NCBI GenBank assembly: GCA_019802505.1
Contig: JAFMOC010000051.1
Span: 1,157,501-1,221,500 of the forward strand
Direction: 5' to 3'
DNA: 64,000 bases
Source of the DNA: Corydoras sp. C115
Taxonomy: Eukaryota > Chordata > Actinopteri > Siluriformes > Callichthyidae
Below, piece after piece: positions 1-12,825 of this stretch (position 1 is the first letter of the stretch; every line of letters begins with the position of its first letter). Below the pieces are notes generated by a model. It did no database searches. It was not told the origin of the DNA and worked only from the letters and a program-made list of their open reading frames with translations. A program made the position numbers and the translations under genes.

Positions 1-231
1 TGTTGTTTTTTTGATCGTAGGTTGTTTGAACTTTTCTATTGGTGGCTTAAATGACATTAAGATTGATGATTATATACTTTTGGCTATTAGATTTGATCCG
101 TTTTGTTTAATTGCTGCTTCTAGAGGCGGTTTGAGAGTAATGACACTTGCAACATTTTACATCTACAGTGGAGCAATAAGATGTTTGTATCTAATTAAGT
201 GCAAAATGAGTGAAGACAGTATTTAAAATGT

Positions 232-460
232 CCAGCAGTACTGCTGCGATTAATGTCCACCAATGCTCAGACACCACCACACCATCACCATCACCTCAGC
301 GTTGGGAATCATTCACCACCCAAATAATACCGGCTCTGTTAAGGTCACGAACGTAAGGAGGACTTACACTACACTAAGACTATGAGGACAAACACATGGT
401 AAATGGAGCTAATAAAATTAACAATGGATGTAGAAACAGGACGGTGTGCCTAACAACAAA
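232..460. mobile_element. Relic DNA repeat related to the 38.4-kb TIR element
   Basis: The end (tgtagaaacaggacggtgtg) resembles the right end of the element at 38423-38954 (tgtagaaacagggaggtgta). Similar wording occurs at about 14715-14890 and 32860-32975. Low-copy, decayed. Confidence 0.35.
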
Positions 461-469
461 GAAAGAGAT

Positions 470-1775
470 GGAGATATCTGGCTCCACAGTATCTGAGTGA
501 GCTGATTCAATCATACAAGCCAACACGTGAGCTCAGATCTCAAGGTGCTGGTTTACTCTTAGCTCCTAGAATAAATAAAATGACTGCTGGTGGAAGAGCG
601 TTCTCCCACAAGGCTCCTCAACTTTGGAATAGCCTTCCAGTTACTCTTCATGATTCTGAATCACTATTAATCTTTTTCATTCATTCATTCATTATCTCCC
701 GCTTTATCCTCTATTAGGGTCGCGGTGAGGTTCCCCATGCCCATCCAGGGGAGAACGTCTCGGGCGCTGGGCAGATACACCCAGGACAGGGCGCCAATCC
801 ATCGCTGGGCACACACTCACTCACACAAACACACTCTATATGGGGCAATTTGGAGAATTCAATTGACTTGATCCATGTTTTTGGATTGTGGGAGGAAACC
901 GGAGGACCCGGAGGAAACCCACGCAGAAACGGGGAGAACATGGAAACTCCACCCAGATGGGGATTCGAACCGGGAATCCCTAGCGCTGAGAGGCGAACGT
1001 GCTAACCACCAAGCCACCGTGCCGCCCCCACTATTAATCTTTAAAAATAAATAAAAAACACATTTATTTAATCTTGCGTTTAATTAATCCCCTGCAGATA
1101 AAGATGTAGGTCTCAGACTTGGCTGTGTTGGGGGGTAATCTCTGATCAGTGTATGCTGGCGTTTCACCTCTTCACCCACCTCATCATTAATGGGGGGGTG
1201 TGGCACTGAAATGATGCTGTTCTGGGGCACCATCTCAACTATGTACCCTGCAGGATCTGCCTCTTTTAGTTCTGCTGCTCTAGTCAGTGATGCCGGAGTC
1301 ACATGCTGCACTGTGTCAATTAATTACCTATTAATTAAATGCCGTGCTTTATTATCAGCTCTAACTGCCTTCCTTGTCTGTTTCTTTTGAGGTGTCCCCC
1401 GGCTTCCTGGAGATCTTCATCCATGGCTCTGCTGACGAATACTGTATGGAACCTGACAAGGCGGTCCTGCAGGACGCCCCCTAATGGACTCACATATAGT
1501 TTTCCAGTTGTTAGTTTTTCCATTTGTTTAATATCTGGACATGGTTGTTCTACACTGTTGTTGCTGCCTGGCCTCTCAAGGAGGATGAGTCCCCCACTGA
1601 GTCTTGGTCCTCCCAAGGTTTCTTCCTTAAAGAACAACATAAAAGGGAGTTTTTTCTTGCCACTGTCGCTTCGGCTTGCTCTTTGGGGGTCTAAAGGCTT
1701 TTCATTCTGTAAAGCTGCTTTGTGACAATGTACTGTTGTAAAAAGTGCTCTATAAATAAATTACTTGAACTTGAG
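470..1775 (+). mobile_element. L2-like LINE 3' end (ORF2 C-terminus and 3' UTR), split by a SINE
   Basis: From about 484 the plus strand reads PQYLSELIQSYKPTRELRSQ, then TAGGRAFSHKAPQLWNSLPV. After the SINE at 676-1028 it resumes as LIFKNK-stop-KTHLFNLAF. This is the typical C-terminus of teleost L2/Maui-type LINE ORF2 proteins, here with a stop codon. The rest (about 1440-1775) is a familiar teleost LINE 3' UTR with ggtttcttccttaaag, agctgctttgtgacaatgta and a terminal acttgaacttga tail. A dead 5'-truncated copy. Confidence 0.8.
676..1028 (-). mobile_element. SINE-A, full length
   Basis: TSD cactattaatcttt at 662-675 and 1029-1042. Inserted within the LINE ORF2 remnant. Confidence 0.9.
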
Positions 1776-2545
1776 AGTGAGAGCGTGGGGTTCTTTTATG
1801 ACTGTATTTTGTTACTGTATTGGTTGATTGGATCTTGGTTTCATGCCCCGGTTTTCTATATAATGTCTGCGACAAATCTTCCCTGTCACCAGCCTTATTA
1901 AAACATGATCAGTGATTAGGAGGAACACTGCTACAAATAAATATGCCACTCACATTTGAGTGAAAAGCTTTTGTTTAATCCCTAAACCCTCACAGAAAAT
2001 GAATGTGGACTTAAAGGGGAGGAGTGCTGGAGCTGCATACTCTCAGTATGCTTGACCATATCTCTCAGCTTGAGAGGCAGAAAGCGGGGGATAAGTGGAC
2101 AGCGAGGGGAGGGAGCGAGGCAGGGAGGGAAACACGAGCAAGGGTGGGGCGTTAGACAGATGACAAATTGTGATTAATAAATGTGGTCCGGGACGGCAGT
2201 GTGGAACGATGCTTATTAATAGAGAGAATTAGAATGGCTGTGCAACTCAATCTGCACACTGTCACTCTGTATCAGCCACCATAATCAGATCCTAATGAAA
2301 CAGCATGGCAGCTCCCTTTCTCTCCCCCATTTACTCCCAATCTGTCTATCTTGTACCCATCTTTACATACCTCTGAATTCACTCAGCCACCCCCCCCCCC
2401 TCCCCCGCACAAAAATCCACAGTCTGACCCAGGTTATTTTTAAAGATGTCAAATAATAAAGCTCCGTTTACAGGCATTTTGCAGACTAGCCAAAAGAAAC
2501 TGTGACAACAAATGATGTGAGATAGCACAAGTTATATTAAGGTTA
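1776..2545. other. Intergenic, no gene seen
   Basis: Unique-looking sequence with short C-rich runs near 2391-2405 and a purine-rich patch near 2090-2150. No ORF or recognisable element. Confidence 0.5.
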
Positions 2546-2899
2546 TTCATTCATTCATTCATTCATTATCTCCCGCTTTATCCTCTATTAGGGTCGCGGT
2601 GGGGTTCCCCATGTCCATCCAGGGGAGAACGTTTCGGGCGCTGGGCAGATACACCCAGGACAGGGCGCCAATCCATCTCTGGGCACACACTCACTCACAC
2701 AGACACACTGTATATGGGGCAATTTGGAGAACTCAATTGACTTGATCCATGTTTTTGGATTGTGGGAGGAAACCGGAGGACCCGGAGGAAACCCACGCAG
2801 AAACGGGGAGAACATGGAAACTCCACCCAGATGGGGATTCGAACCGGGAATCCCTAGTGCTGAGAGGAGAACGTGCTAACCACTAAGCCAGCGTGCCGC
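2546..2899 (-). mobile_element. SINE-A, full length
   Basis: Head end faces the next copy, 29 bp away. No clear TSD. Confidence 0.9.
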
Positions 2900-2928
2900 A
2901 GATATAAAACTAATATAACCTTAATATA

Positions 2929-3272
2929 GCGGCGCGGTGGCTTAGTGGTTAGGACGTTCTCCTCTCAGCGCTAGGGATTCCCGGTTCGAATCCCCATCTG
3001 GGTTGAGTTTCCATGTTCTCCCCGTGTCTGCGTGGGTTTCCTCCGGGTTCTCCGGTTTCCTCCCACAGTCCAAAAACATGGATCAAGTCAATTGAATTCT
3101 CAAAAATTGCCCCATATAGAGTGTGTCTGTGTGAGTGAGTGTGCACCCAGCGATGGATTGGCGCCCTGTCCTGGGTGTATCTGCCCAGCGCCCGAGACGT
3201 TCTCCCCTGGATGGGCATGGAGAACCCCCCGCGACCCTAATAGAGGAGAAAAGCGGGAGATAATGAATGAAT
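2929..3272 (+). mobile_element. SINE-A, full length
   Basis: Forms a head-to-head inverted pair with the copy at 2546-2899. Confidence 0.9.
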
Positions 3273-4446
3273 TATACAGGTGTTTGAGTCAAGTGTCATA
3301 ATACTTTTATCCATGTAGCCAAAGTTTATACAAATATGTATTAAATGTGTTTTAGAGAGATCTGTGCTTCAAATACATCACTGTTAGACTGAAGCAGCTG
3401 TACAGATCATCCAGCACTCATCAGTTCATATACAAGAAAAGCTTTACAGTGACACCACTGCACATTATTAAAGAGATTTTACATTCCATAATTCAGAGAA
3501 TTAAACTACAGAGCTTTAGTGCATTTTCAGTTAAGGTTCTATAACGGAACAATTCAATGGATCACCTAAAAATCACTTAACACATACTGTATACACAAAA
3601 GTATTGGGACACATACACATTACACCTATTTGGCATCTAGAACAGCTTCAGCATTCCTGGGAAGGCATTCTATAAGATTTTAAATGAGTCTGTGTCCAGT
3701 TTCATTCATCGATCCAGAAGATGTTGGGTGAAAGGGTCTGGTTAACAATCTCTGTTCTAATTTGCAGGGCTTGGAGTTACGGTTCTGTGTAGACCAGTCA
3801 TTTTCTTCCACAAACAATATAAACCATGCTTTGTTTTAGTGCGGTTCAGCCATGCGGGAGCAGAAAAGGGCCTTCCCTAAACTGTTCCCCATTAGTTGAA
3901 CTTGTACATAATGTATTGGTATGCTGAAACATCTAGAGCTCTTCATTGGATGTAAGATGTCTACGCCATCTGCTCAAAAACAAGTGTTGGAAAATTTGTA
4001 GCAGAATTATTGAACTTATTAAGCAAATCTTGTAAAGCATGTAGCAGATGTACGGAAGAACATTCTGTACGTCAAAGACGAACAACAGCTGCAGATCGGA
4101 GCACAAGGTTATCGCCCTAAAAATAATTGTATGTTTTTCATTAACCATAGACAAAATTATAGCGTACAAAATGAGTCAGAATATGAGAAGAACTGCACAA
4201 ACAATAATCCTGCACCCAATCCGGGGTATTTAAACCAATACTTGGGAAATTGAGGCTCTCTGGGTTGTAATTGATTACAAATCTAGTTCTGTCTGTATTT
4301 TATCAACAGTATTTGTGAGGCACATTTAATTTATTTGTATGAAATCCGCTGTCCTGATTTATATCTGAACATAACAAACCCACAGCCTCATGCTATACAC
4401 CGGATGCTCCATCAGGCTGCAACCACACTGTGGAACTTTGTGGTCT
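3273..4446. other. Intergenic with a decayed DNA-transposon-like repeat
   Basis: About 3596-3910 starts cacaaaagtattgggacaca, the usual end of a widespread teleost Tc1-like/MITE family; the rest is too decayed to translate. No gene seen. Confidence 0.4.
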
Positions 4447-4458
4447 GCCACCGTTTTT

Positions 4459-4803
4459 TCATTCATTCATTACCTTCCGCTTTATCCTCTATTAGGGTCA
4501 TGGTGGGGTTCCCCATGCCCATCCAGGGGAGAACGTCTCGGGCGCCGGGCAGATACACCCAGGACAGGGCGCCAACCTATTGCTGGGCACACACTCACTC
4601 ATTCACACAAACACACTCTATATGGGGCAATTTGGAGAATTCAATTTAAATTCATCCATGTTTTTGGACTGTGGGAGGAAACCGGAGAAGCCGGAGGAAA
4701 CCCACGCGGACACGGGGAGAACATGGAAACTCCTCCCAGATGGGGATTCGAACCGGGAATCCCTAGTGCTGAGAGGCGAACGTGCCGACCACTAAGCCAC
4801 CGT
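4459..4803 (-). mobile_element. SINE-A, full length
   Basis: TSD gccaccgttttt at 4447-4458 and 4804-4815. Confidence 0.9.
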
Positions 4804-5063
4804 GCCACCGTTTTTATTTCGCTAAATGTCTTCACAGCTGATCTGCAAATATCTGGGAGAAAAGAAAATTTAAGAAACTGACTTGTTCTGTAGAATGACA
4901 TCTTTTAAAAAAGATCTTAGGCGGACTGCATGGACAGCTGCTTTATCATCTGAGACAAGGACCAGAATTTTAAGGTGATTTCCAGTGTCCCAGTACTTTT
5001 GTCTTTACCGTCAACCTGACTACTACCTAAAATACTAAAATTAGTTGAATTGAGTTATTAATG

Positions 5064-5409
5064 GCGGCACGGTGGCTTAGTGGTCAGCACGTTCCCCTCT
5101 CAGCGCTAGGGATTCCCGGTTCGAATCCACATCTGGGTGGAGTTTCCATGTTCTCCCCGTGTATGCGTGGGTTTCCTCCGGGTTCTCCGGTTTCCTCCCA
5201 CAGTCCAAAAACATGGATCAAGTCAATTGAATTCTCAAAATTGCCCCATATAGAGTGTGTCTGTGTGAGTGAGTGTGTGCCCAGCGATGGATTGGCGCCC
5301 TGTCCTGGGTGTATCTGCTCAGCGCCCGAAACGTTCTCCCCTGGATGGGCATGGGGAACCCCACCGAGATCCTAATAGAGGATAAAGCGGGAGATGATGA
5401 ATGAATGAA
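5064..5409 (+). mobile_element. SINE-A, full length
   Basis: TSD tgagttattaatg at 5051-5063 and 5410-5422. Confidence 0.9.
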
Positions 5410-8168
5410 TGAGTTATTAATGCCATCAGATTAATATTGCAGTATTTTCAGCAATAGATGAAGACGAGTGAAGTAACCATCTCTGCACAGGAGAACATAA
5501 CAATAACAGAGAGGTGGGCTAATTTAAATACCATAACTCTGCGCTGATCCATGTTCCGTCTTACCCTTTAGCTCATTTGGCATTGTGGGCTTTTATAAAT
5601 ACCACTACAACACATTAATTAGGAGAGTAAAATTCAGAAGAAAGCACTAAGCTATGCACGGTACGGCCGAGATACGGAAACTACGCCATTGTTCAGGCCA
5701 CACATCACGAAATAGGCGTTTTATTTGGGCGGCGTGTGGCCTGGAGCTAGATTTATGTTAATCACAGCATAATAGATAGGACAGGCCGAAGTAACAATTC
5801 AAAACAGCCCTCAGAGGCCTGATAGTAAATATGTAAGGGGCATCATTAAATGGCTGGACAGTGGAGGGAAACTTGTCTTCAGTCGAAACAAGCCTTTTCT
5901 GTGTGATAGGCACACAACAGAAAACTACTAACAAAAGTGGAAATGAAGAAGAAAAAGCGGAATAAAGAGGAAAGCAGATGGAAGAGACGAAGAGAGGAAG
6001 AGAATGAGGGACAGTCAGCTCAGAGACGCGCATAATTTAATATTAATCACCTCAGTAATATTTTAACAGGCACTAAAGATCCAATTCTCACTATATTGCC
6101 TGTGACTCCTGGCAATGATTATGCATCCGTGGAGGCCAAAACTGTACTGGATCAGAGTGTGTATGCGTGTGTGGTGCGTTTGTGCCGGTGTGTCTAATGG
6201 AATGGACTGACTGACCTACAAAGTGGAAGTGACACACCATTTAGCTTAGGCCACAAAACACGCAACACGAGCACAAACAAACCGACTCAGTCCAACTCCA
6301 AATGTCCCCACAGAATCCCCACATATCCAGAGGAGCCCATGTCCCTGCACCATTATTTAGGGAAGATCCTGAGTGTACCGGTCCTCTATAATAGTGCATT
6401 CTCTCCCCACTCGGCTGCCAGTGGTCATATCCGAAGGCAGGGAGGAGGGGTGAGAAAGAGCCGTCAATATGTATTCCCCCCACTTGCACCTTTGCCATTA
6501 AACTTTAAAAATGCAGATGTGTCATTAAACCTGACGGGGAGGCAGATCGGACGAGTTACACGGAATTCTCAATGGAGCCGCACCAAAACTCCATATTTAA
6601 ACACGGTTAGTGGCAGCCCAAGGACTCGATGAATGCAAATGCACACAAATTACTGACGCACCATCACTTCTCCACAATGTCCCTCATAATACAAACTTTT
6701 TGTGTAATTGGATTATTAGTCACTTGTACATATTGGTTCATATTTTATTTTTTAAAGCGTGCAGGAGTCTATGCGTATAAATTAAATAAGGAGGAAGAGA
6801 CCAGTTTATTTTAGAGTATAATCAAGCATGTGAATTATATTCATTAGGCCTGATTTGAAGAAGAACAGTCTCTGCAGAATACAGAATGTGGTGTGTAGTT
6901 AATGAACTCTGTGTTTGTGGTTCCATAATCTCATTGCAGGGTTACTGCAAAAGTACTATAAGATTTAATATCACCCGTTTTAATCTTACTAAATGTGCTG
7001 GTAATGAGCCAATGCCATATTGAAATATTTACCCATTACGGGATTTATTATTATTATTTATACAATTCTTTAAACATTAATTAATTAATTTAATTGTGCA
7101 ACTTTTTACTGAATTCATATGATTTGTTTTGTCCCAATGCCACAAAATCAAACACTCAGCCATTTTGAACAATCATACATATAAATTTGGAGGAACATTT
7201 TGGGGAAGACCCTTTTGTGCTCCAGCGTGACCGCCCCAGTGCACAAAGTAAGGTCTATAAAGACAATCTGGGTGAATTTGGTGAGACGGAACTCCAATGG
7301 CCACACAGAACTCCGACCTCAATCACGTTTCAGGATTTCAGAATTTATTTATATATTTTCACAATAGTACAGTCTCTCAAAGCATCTTTACAGAGTTATA
7401 AGACTTAACTAAAACAAGTGCAAGCTTGTAAGTTCCTATTAAAAGGAAAAAAAAAATCTTTGTGAGGACCAAGGCTCAGTGAGGGACTCCTTCTTCTTGA
7501 AATAGCTGGCAGTGTTAACAGCAAAGGTACAGAATATTTATATTGAAAAATCAAGAATGTTAATGCATATTGTGATTCAGTCATTAACAGGATTTAGGTT
7601 CTGTTCATCGAAACCTTAAACCCATCGAATACCTTGACCTCACAAGTGTTATTCTACACCCAATTTTGTGGAAAGTCATGTGAAAGATATTCTAGATACA
7701 TAAGAGGTTTGGAATAGAATGTACTCAAAGATCCCGTAAGTATAATGTGTACACGTCTTAATACTTTTTTTTCATATAGTATTTGAATTTAATACATAAA
7801 ATAAAATGCATTATTTTTTTTGATAGATTTATCTGCTTTGATGATATTGATGATGAATAAGGATATTGTCAGTATTCATGTCTTGAGTTGGGACCCTGAT
7901 CTCTGAGTCGAGCTGAGTGATAAATAGTGCAAACCATTTGCTGCTACAAAGACACTATTCATAAAGTTTAATATTATGTTAAATATTTTTGCAGAACTGC
8001 TTTTAATCACGACATTTCCTTATCACCCATCCCTGCACATCAGACAGCCCATGTTTGTGTGTATTTGACAGGCAACATGTGTGTTTGTGTAAGTAAGAAA
8101 AAGAGCACAATGGTTTCAGTGTCCTTCACTAATGAGGTCTAAAAGACCCCGCACACACATACACAGAT

Positions 8169-8170
<2 letters not shown>
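5410..8170. other. Intergenic, mostly unique
   Basis: No gene or full repeat recognised. A purine-rich tract lies at 5941-6008 and the rest is AT-rich. ORFs here are short and do not resemble known proteins. Confidence 0.5.

Positions 8171-8219
<49 letters not shown>
8171..8219. repeat. (CA)n microsatellite
   Basis: About 24 CA units. Confidence 0.95.
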
Positions 8220-8222
<3 letters not shown>

Positions 8223-8549
8223 GTACTTTCTAAGCCACAACACAGATGTGATACACTTACTCAATGCTGTCTTTTCCATTTTAAAATCCAAGCAGTTCAT
8301 TTACATCATTTTTAAATAGCTGCGTAAACAGAATACTGATACTGAGAGACGTAATGCATTACAAACCTTTAACACGATTTGCATTAATAGGGCTGAACGT
8401 CCTTTGGACAGGATTACAAACATCTCCCTAAAAGACACATGATTATAAAATATACAATTAATAAAAAATAAAGGGATTTGAGTTCATTTACATAAGTAAA
8501 GGTGTATTGGTAAAATCTACATATACAGATATTAATTAAAATTGGCATT

Positions 8550-8593
8550 TATCCATCCATTATCTTCCGCTTTATCCTATTTTAGGGTTGCGA
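8550..8593 (-). mobile_element. SINE-A tail fragment
   Basis: Only atccatccattatcttccgc and a few following bases remain. Confidence 0.6.
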
Positions 8594-8806
8594 CCTCTGT
8601 CTGACCACCTTATATTTAGGGGCACATGTTTATGGATCTATCCAGAACTGACAGTGATGACCTGTTTCGAAGTGTTTCTAAATGGCGATTAATAAAAATG
8701 TTTCACTTTTTTTTAGGTTTCCAAATTTAATTCAATGAAAATGACCACGTAAACATAACCGAATAACAAAGCCGCAAACTATATAAATGTGACTGTGATT
8801 TATGGG

Positions 8807-8807
<1 letters not shown>

Positions 8808-8860
<53 letters not shown>

Positions 8861-8882
8861 ATATATATATATAATATATATA
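8808..8882. repeat. (TA)n microsatellite
   Basis: TA run with one GGG interruption, directly abutting the truncated SINE-A copy. Confidence 0.95.
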
Positions 8883-9098
8883 TTTCCTCCCACAGTCCAA
8901 AAACATGGATCAAGTCAATTGAATTCTCAAAAATTGCCCCATATAGAGTGTGTCTGTGTGAGTGAGTGTGTGCCCAGCGATGGATTGGCGCCCTGTCCTG
9001 GGTCTGTCTGCCCAGCGCCCGAGACGTTCTCTCCTGGATGGGCATGGGGAACCCCACTGCGACCCTAATAGAGGATAAAGCGGGAGATAATGAATGAA

Positions 9099-9104
<6 letters not shown>
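8883..9104 (+). mobile_element. SINE-A, 5'-truncated
   Basis: Starts in the middle (tttcctcccacagtccaaaa) and is bounded on both sides by TA repeats. Confidence 0.9.

Positions 9105-9177
<73 letters not shown>
9105..9177. repeat. (TA)n microsatellite
   Basis: About 36 TA units grown from the SINE tail. Confidence 0.95.
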
Positions 9178-9178
<1 letters not shown>

Positions 9179-9689
9179 TTACAGTATGCTGTTAAGTAAA
9201 GGAGGTTATTAAAACACTAAATCTTAAAAAGTTATGTGCTTTCCAGCAGAAAAAAAAACAAACAAACAAAAAAAAGATGTATTTTTGCATTTATTACAGA
9301 TCTAATCCCCAACCCCCTGTGTCTTAAGGTTAATTCAACATTGCTTTTTCTACAATGTGTCATTTCTAGTGTTAGTTTAATGAATTTGATTGTAATTCAC
9401 ATTATGATGCCTGTACCGAGAAATAAACCTATTAACATGAACAACGGGGCAATTAGTCTCACTGCACAATTGAGTGTTGATCTGAACAGAGAGGATAGAG
9501 AGGGAGCGACTGAGGAGGAGGATGGAGGGATGGAGGAGGGATGAAGGAGGGATGGAGGAGGAGGAGGTACAGAGGATGATGCTGAAATCTCACAGGTGTT
9601 GGAGGTCGGTTCGGTATCAGTGTCGGTATCAGTGTCCCTCCTGCGCGGTCATCTGCTGAACACTAAGTTGGAAGCGCAGTCAGGAGAAG

Positions 9690-9805
9690 TTGTGCAGTTG
9701 TGTTTAAACGTCAGTCTTTAAAGAGAACGGACAGTGGAATATAACTGCGCTCGGTTTGAGCGACTCACAGTTCGCTTGTTAAACACGGAGCTGAGCTGAC
9801 TGACG
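9690..9805 (+). other. c1ql4: Possible c1ql4 5' UTR exon
   Basis: A locally GC-richer, repeat-free stretch ends in a good donor (gacg|gtaagc, gt at 9806-9807), with a TATA-like tataac around 9738. The next plausible acceptor before the coding exon is accttcag ending at 11705, which would give a UTR exon spliced to 11706-12380. This is inferred from splice-like signals only; transcription could equally start just before 11841. Confidence 0.25.
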
Positions 9806-10274
9806 GTAAGCTTTAAACTTTCTCTCTGAACGCCTTGCGTCGGGTGTTTGAAGTCGTGCCATTGTTCAGTGAGCTTTAGTATTCAGCTCGATGACGATAG
9901 CCATCAAATATCCCAAACTCATCATTTAAAAGATCGCTTCTTTACGAATAGGTCATCTTTTTTTATCATAAGTAATAGGTGCACGTATGAAATGCACTTT
10001 GTTGGTATAAAATAAGCAACCTGTGGTGTGATGGTGCAACTCTGTGGCTTTATGAACCCCAAAAGTAAAGTTTTACAAATGAAATAATGTTTACAGGTGA
10101 TGAACTGTCAGTTTATTTACTCTATATCTGTTGTATAGTGATAACATGTTATATGAGGAGCTTTAGACATGTTATTAGGGTGCACAACAGGTAAGATGAT
10201 ACAAGTGAGCAGAATAGTGAGATGGTATTCTGTTTAGTGTGTACTTTTCATATTTTGATATGTTAAAAAATATA

Positions 10275-10441
10275 ATTGCCCCATATAGAGTGTTTCTGCG
10301 TGAGTGAGTGTGTGCCCAGCGATGGATTGGCGCCCTGTCCTGGGTCTATCTGCCCAGCGCCCGAGACGTACCCTGGATGGTCATGGGGAACCCCATCGCG
10401 CACCTAATAGAGGATAAAGCGGGAGATAATGAATGAATGAA

Positions 10442-10443
<2 letters not shown>
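10275..10443 (+). mobile_element. SINE-A, 5'-truncated
   Basis: Starts at attgccccatatagag and again runs into a TA repeat at its tail. Confidence 0.9.

Positions 10444-10503
<60 letters not shown>
10444..10503. repeat. (TA)n microsatellite
   Basis: About 30 TA units following a SINE-A tail. Confidence 0.95.
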
Positions 10504-10508
<5 letters not shown>

Positions 10509-11705
10509 TACTAATTAAAATTATATAGTAATAGTATTAACATACTATTAAAGGTTAATTGTCACGTGTTTGCACGTATTGTGCTTTAATGTGATGTGTA
10601 GATGTGTAGCTTGGTGATTGTTGAATTGGGCAGGTGGTAACAAGTGTTAATCAAGGGCTTCTGGATTCCTGCGTTAACGGGAGATGACAAAGTTCACAGA
10701 GCAAATAGGATCAAATTGGTATATATAATTATACATGGAAATAATACTGATTCATTTTGTAACGTATTAATTGTGATCAGTAAAGAACAGTCTAAGTCTA
10801 AGAATGAGCTGGCGTGAGGCTGTGGGTAATATAAGTGTGAACTCATTGGTTCTTTTGCCAAATATAATTTAATCTCATAATAATAATCTCTGTTATTTGT
10901 TTCCTTTTCCAGTTTTGGACATTTAACTGTGTGCACGAGAACCCAGGACCAGCGTCTACATCAAGATTTCCTTACATATATAATATTCAAAGACATCAGA
11001 GACAGTTTGCTTGCTCGTGTGACAACAGCACACAAATACCCATCATCGTCCAAAGCATCAGTTTTTGTTTAAATCCATAAAACATTCAAAATTCCTTCAT
11101 CATAAAGTGAGCTCTTGATGTCGCAGATACAAATAATGCCAACTTGTAGTTCGCCAAGTCGGATGTAATGCTCTGGAACTGCACGTTACCTTTAATGAAT
11201 TGAGCATCACAGTTGTTTTCTTTGTCAGTTTACACACTGTGGCCGTTTGCCGATCTGAGGGGCAGCATTTTTACTGATCTCTGATGAAAGACTGAGCCTT
11301 GAGCCCGACAGGAATCTTAGCTGTATAACGAAGCTTGTAAAAGAAGAATGAAGGAAAAGAACAAGCCGACTCGGTTTTAAATCATTGGACAACTGCTGCT
11401 CAAAACATTCTTCCAAATCCAGTAGTGCAGGTTGTTTAGAGCTCACTTATGCTCATCCATATCCATTCTACCTTCCACTTTCTCATCTTTCAGCTGTCAC
11501 GGATCCCTCTCTCAGTTCCACCCAGATCGCCTCAGCACCGTTTCCTATCTGTATGCTTCACACTCTCTGGATTGTGTTCGCCTCATCCATAAATTCATTT
11601 ATTACTCTTCTCCATATCATTGTTATCTTTGCTTAGACATTTTTGTGCTGCTGAATTTCGTTTTTCCAATACAAAAAAAAAATAGCCCTTGATTCATACC
11701 TTCAG
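10504..11705. other. Upstream of c1ql4 coding exon, nothing recognised
   Basis: AT-rich, repeat-poor sequence. It could be 5' UTR intron or promoter-proximal DNA of c1ql4. Only short ORFs. Confidence 0.4.
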
Positions 11706-11840
11706 TGTGGGTTTTTGTTCACTGCACTGGTCAAACTGGCGGGCACAATCACGCCCAAAGGAGAGGAGGACTTCCTGGCGCTGGCTGCCTCACGGCTCAG
11801 CCGCCGCAAGCGTGTCATAGGGGCGGGTGTGGGTGTGGCT

Positions 11841-12380
11841 ATGGTGCTCATCCTTTTAGTCGCCATACCCCTACTGGTTCACACCACCAAAGGGGGCGGG
11901 GCCGGGAGTTCAGGGAGTCATTACGAAATGCTCGGCAGTTGTCGGATGGTGTGTGACCCCTTCACCCCCTCGCAAGGGCAGGAATTGGCCGTCTCACCAC
12001 CACCCCCTGATTTCACAGGCCGAAGAGCAAAAGCAGGAAACCGAGGGCCTCCGGGTGTCCCAGGACCACCCGGTCCCAGGGGACCCCCTGGGGAGCCGGG
12101 AAAACCTGGTCCACAAGGACCTCCAGGACCGGGCCCTAATGGCTATGTGCAGTCAGGCTACAGTCCGAAGATTGCTTTCTATGCAGGTCTGCGCAAACAG
12201 CATGAGGGCACCGACGTGCTAAAGTTTGATGACGTGGTCACTAATGTGGGCAACTACTATGAACCCAGCACTGGCAAATTTACTTGTCCTCTTCCCGGCA
12301 TCTATTACTTTACATATCACGTTCTCATGAGAGGTGGAGATGGGACCAGCATGTGGGCGGACCTCAAAAAGAACGGACAG
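11841..12380 (+). CDS. c1ql4: C1q-like protein 4 (c1ql4), coding exon 1
   Basis: Encodes residues 1-180 of a secreted C1q/TNF-superfamily ligand. From family knowledge, C1ql proteins form trimers and higher oligomers, act outside the cell and bind the adhesion GPCR BAI3. Visible features: hydrophobic signal peptide (about 1-14, MVLILLVAIPLLVH); the family's N-terminal motif around HYEMLGSCRMVCDP with the paired cysteines C34 and C38 thought to link oligomers; a short collagen stretch of about 11 Gly-X-Y triplets (66-98); and the first part of the gC1q domain from about residue 109 (PKIAFYAGL, FDDVVTN, YHVLMRGGDGTSMWADL). VAIPLLVH and the very short collagen part favour C1QL4 over C1QL1-3. The ATG at 11841 is the first in-frame ATG, with G at -3 and +4. 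The exon ends AACGGACAG before gt at 12381, phase 0. The frame stays open upstream to about 11706 without an ATG. Confidence 0.95.
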
Positions 12381-12825
12381 GTCAGATTTTTTTATATAAG
12401 AATGTCGTTTCTTCTACACGCTCGTTATTCTGTGTGCATTTAGAATGTTTGTTATGGATGGATTGTTGTGGAAAATAGGAAAATAGGTGTTTGGTCACAT
12501 ATTATTAAGGAACCACAAATATTTTTAGTAAAAACGGTTTTAATATTCAGGTCAGACAGCTAATTATTCTATATGGACCCAAGTCTCTGTAGAATTGTAT
12601 GATATTTACTTAAAAATTCCAGTTTAGAAATGTAATCCGTGTGCTCTGTAGACCTGCAGGCTTGCTGTTGCGCGGTGGAACAAAGGCTGTGGTCATTTAA
12701 TAAATGTTTTGCTTGGTTTTAACAAATCTGTTATTAACCTTAAGGACAAAAGTATTTGGACATGCTTACATTACACCTACCAAAGCTTTTTTGATCTGCT
12801 TAAAGTCGGTTCCCCACTTTCTTTT

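Noticed and set aside
1335..1725. Overlapping ORFs of 101 and 128 codons
   Set aside because: They lie in the 3' UTR of a LINE and show no protein family features.
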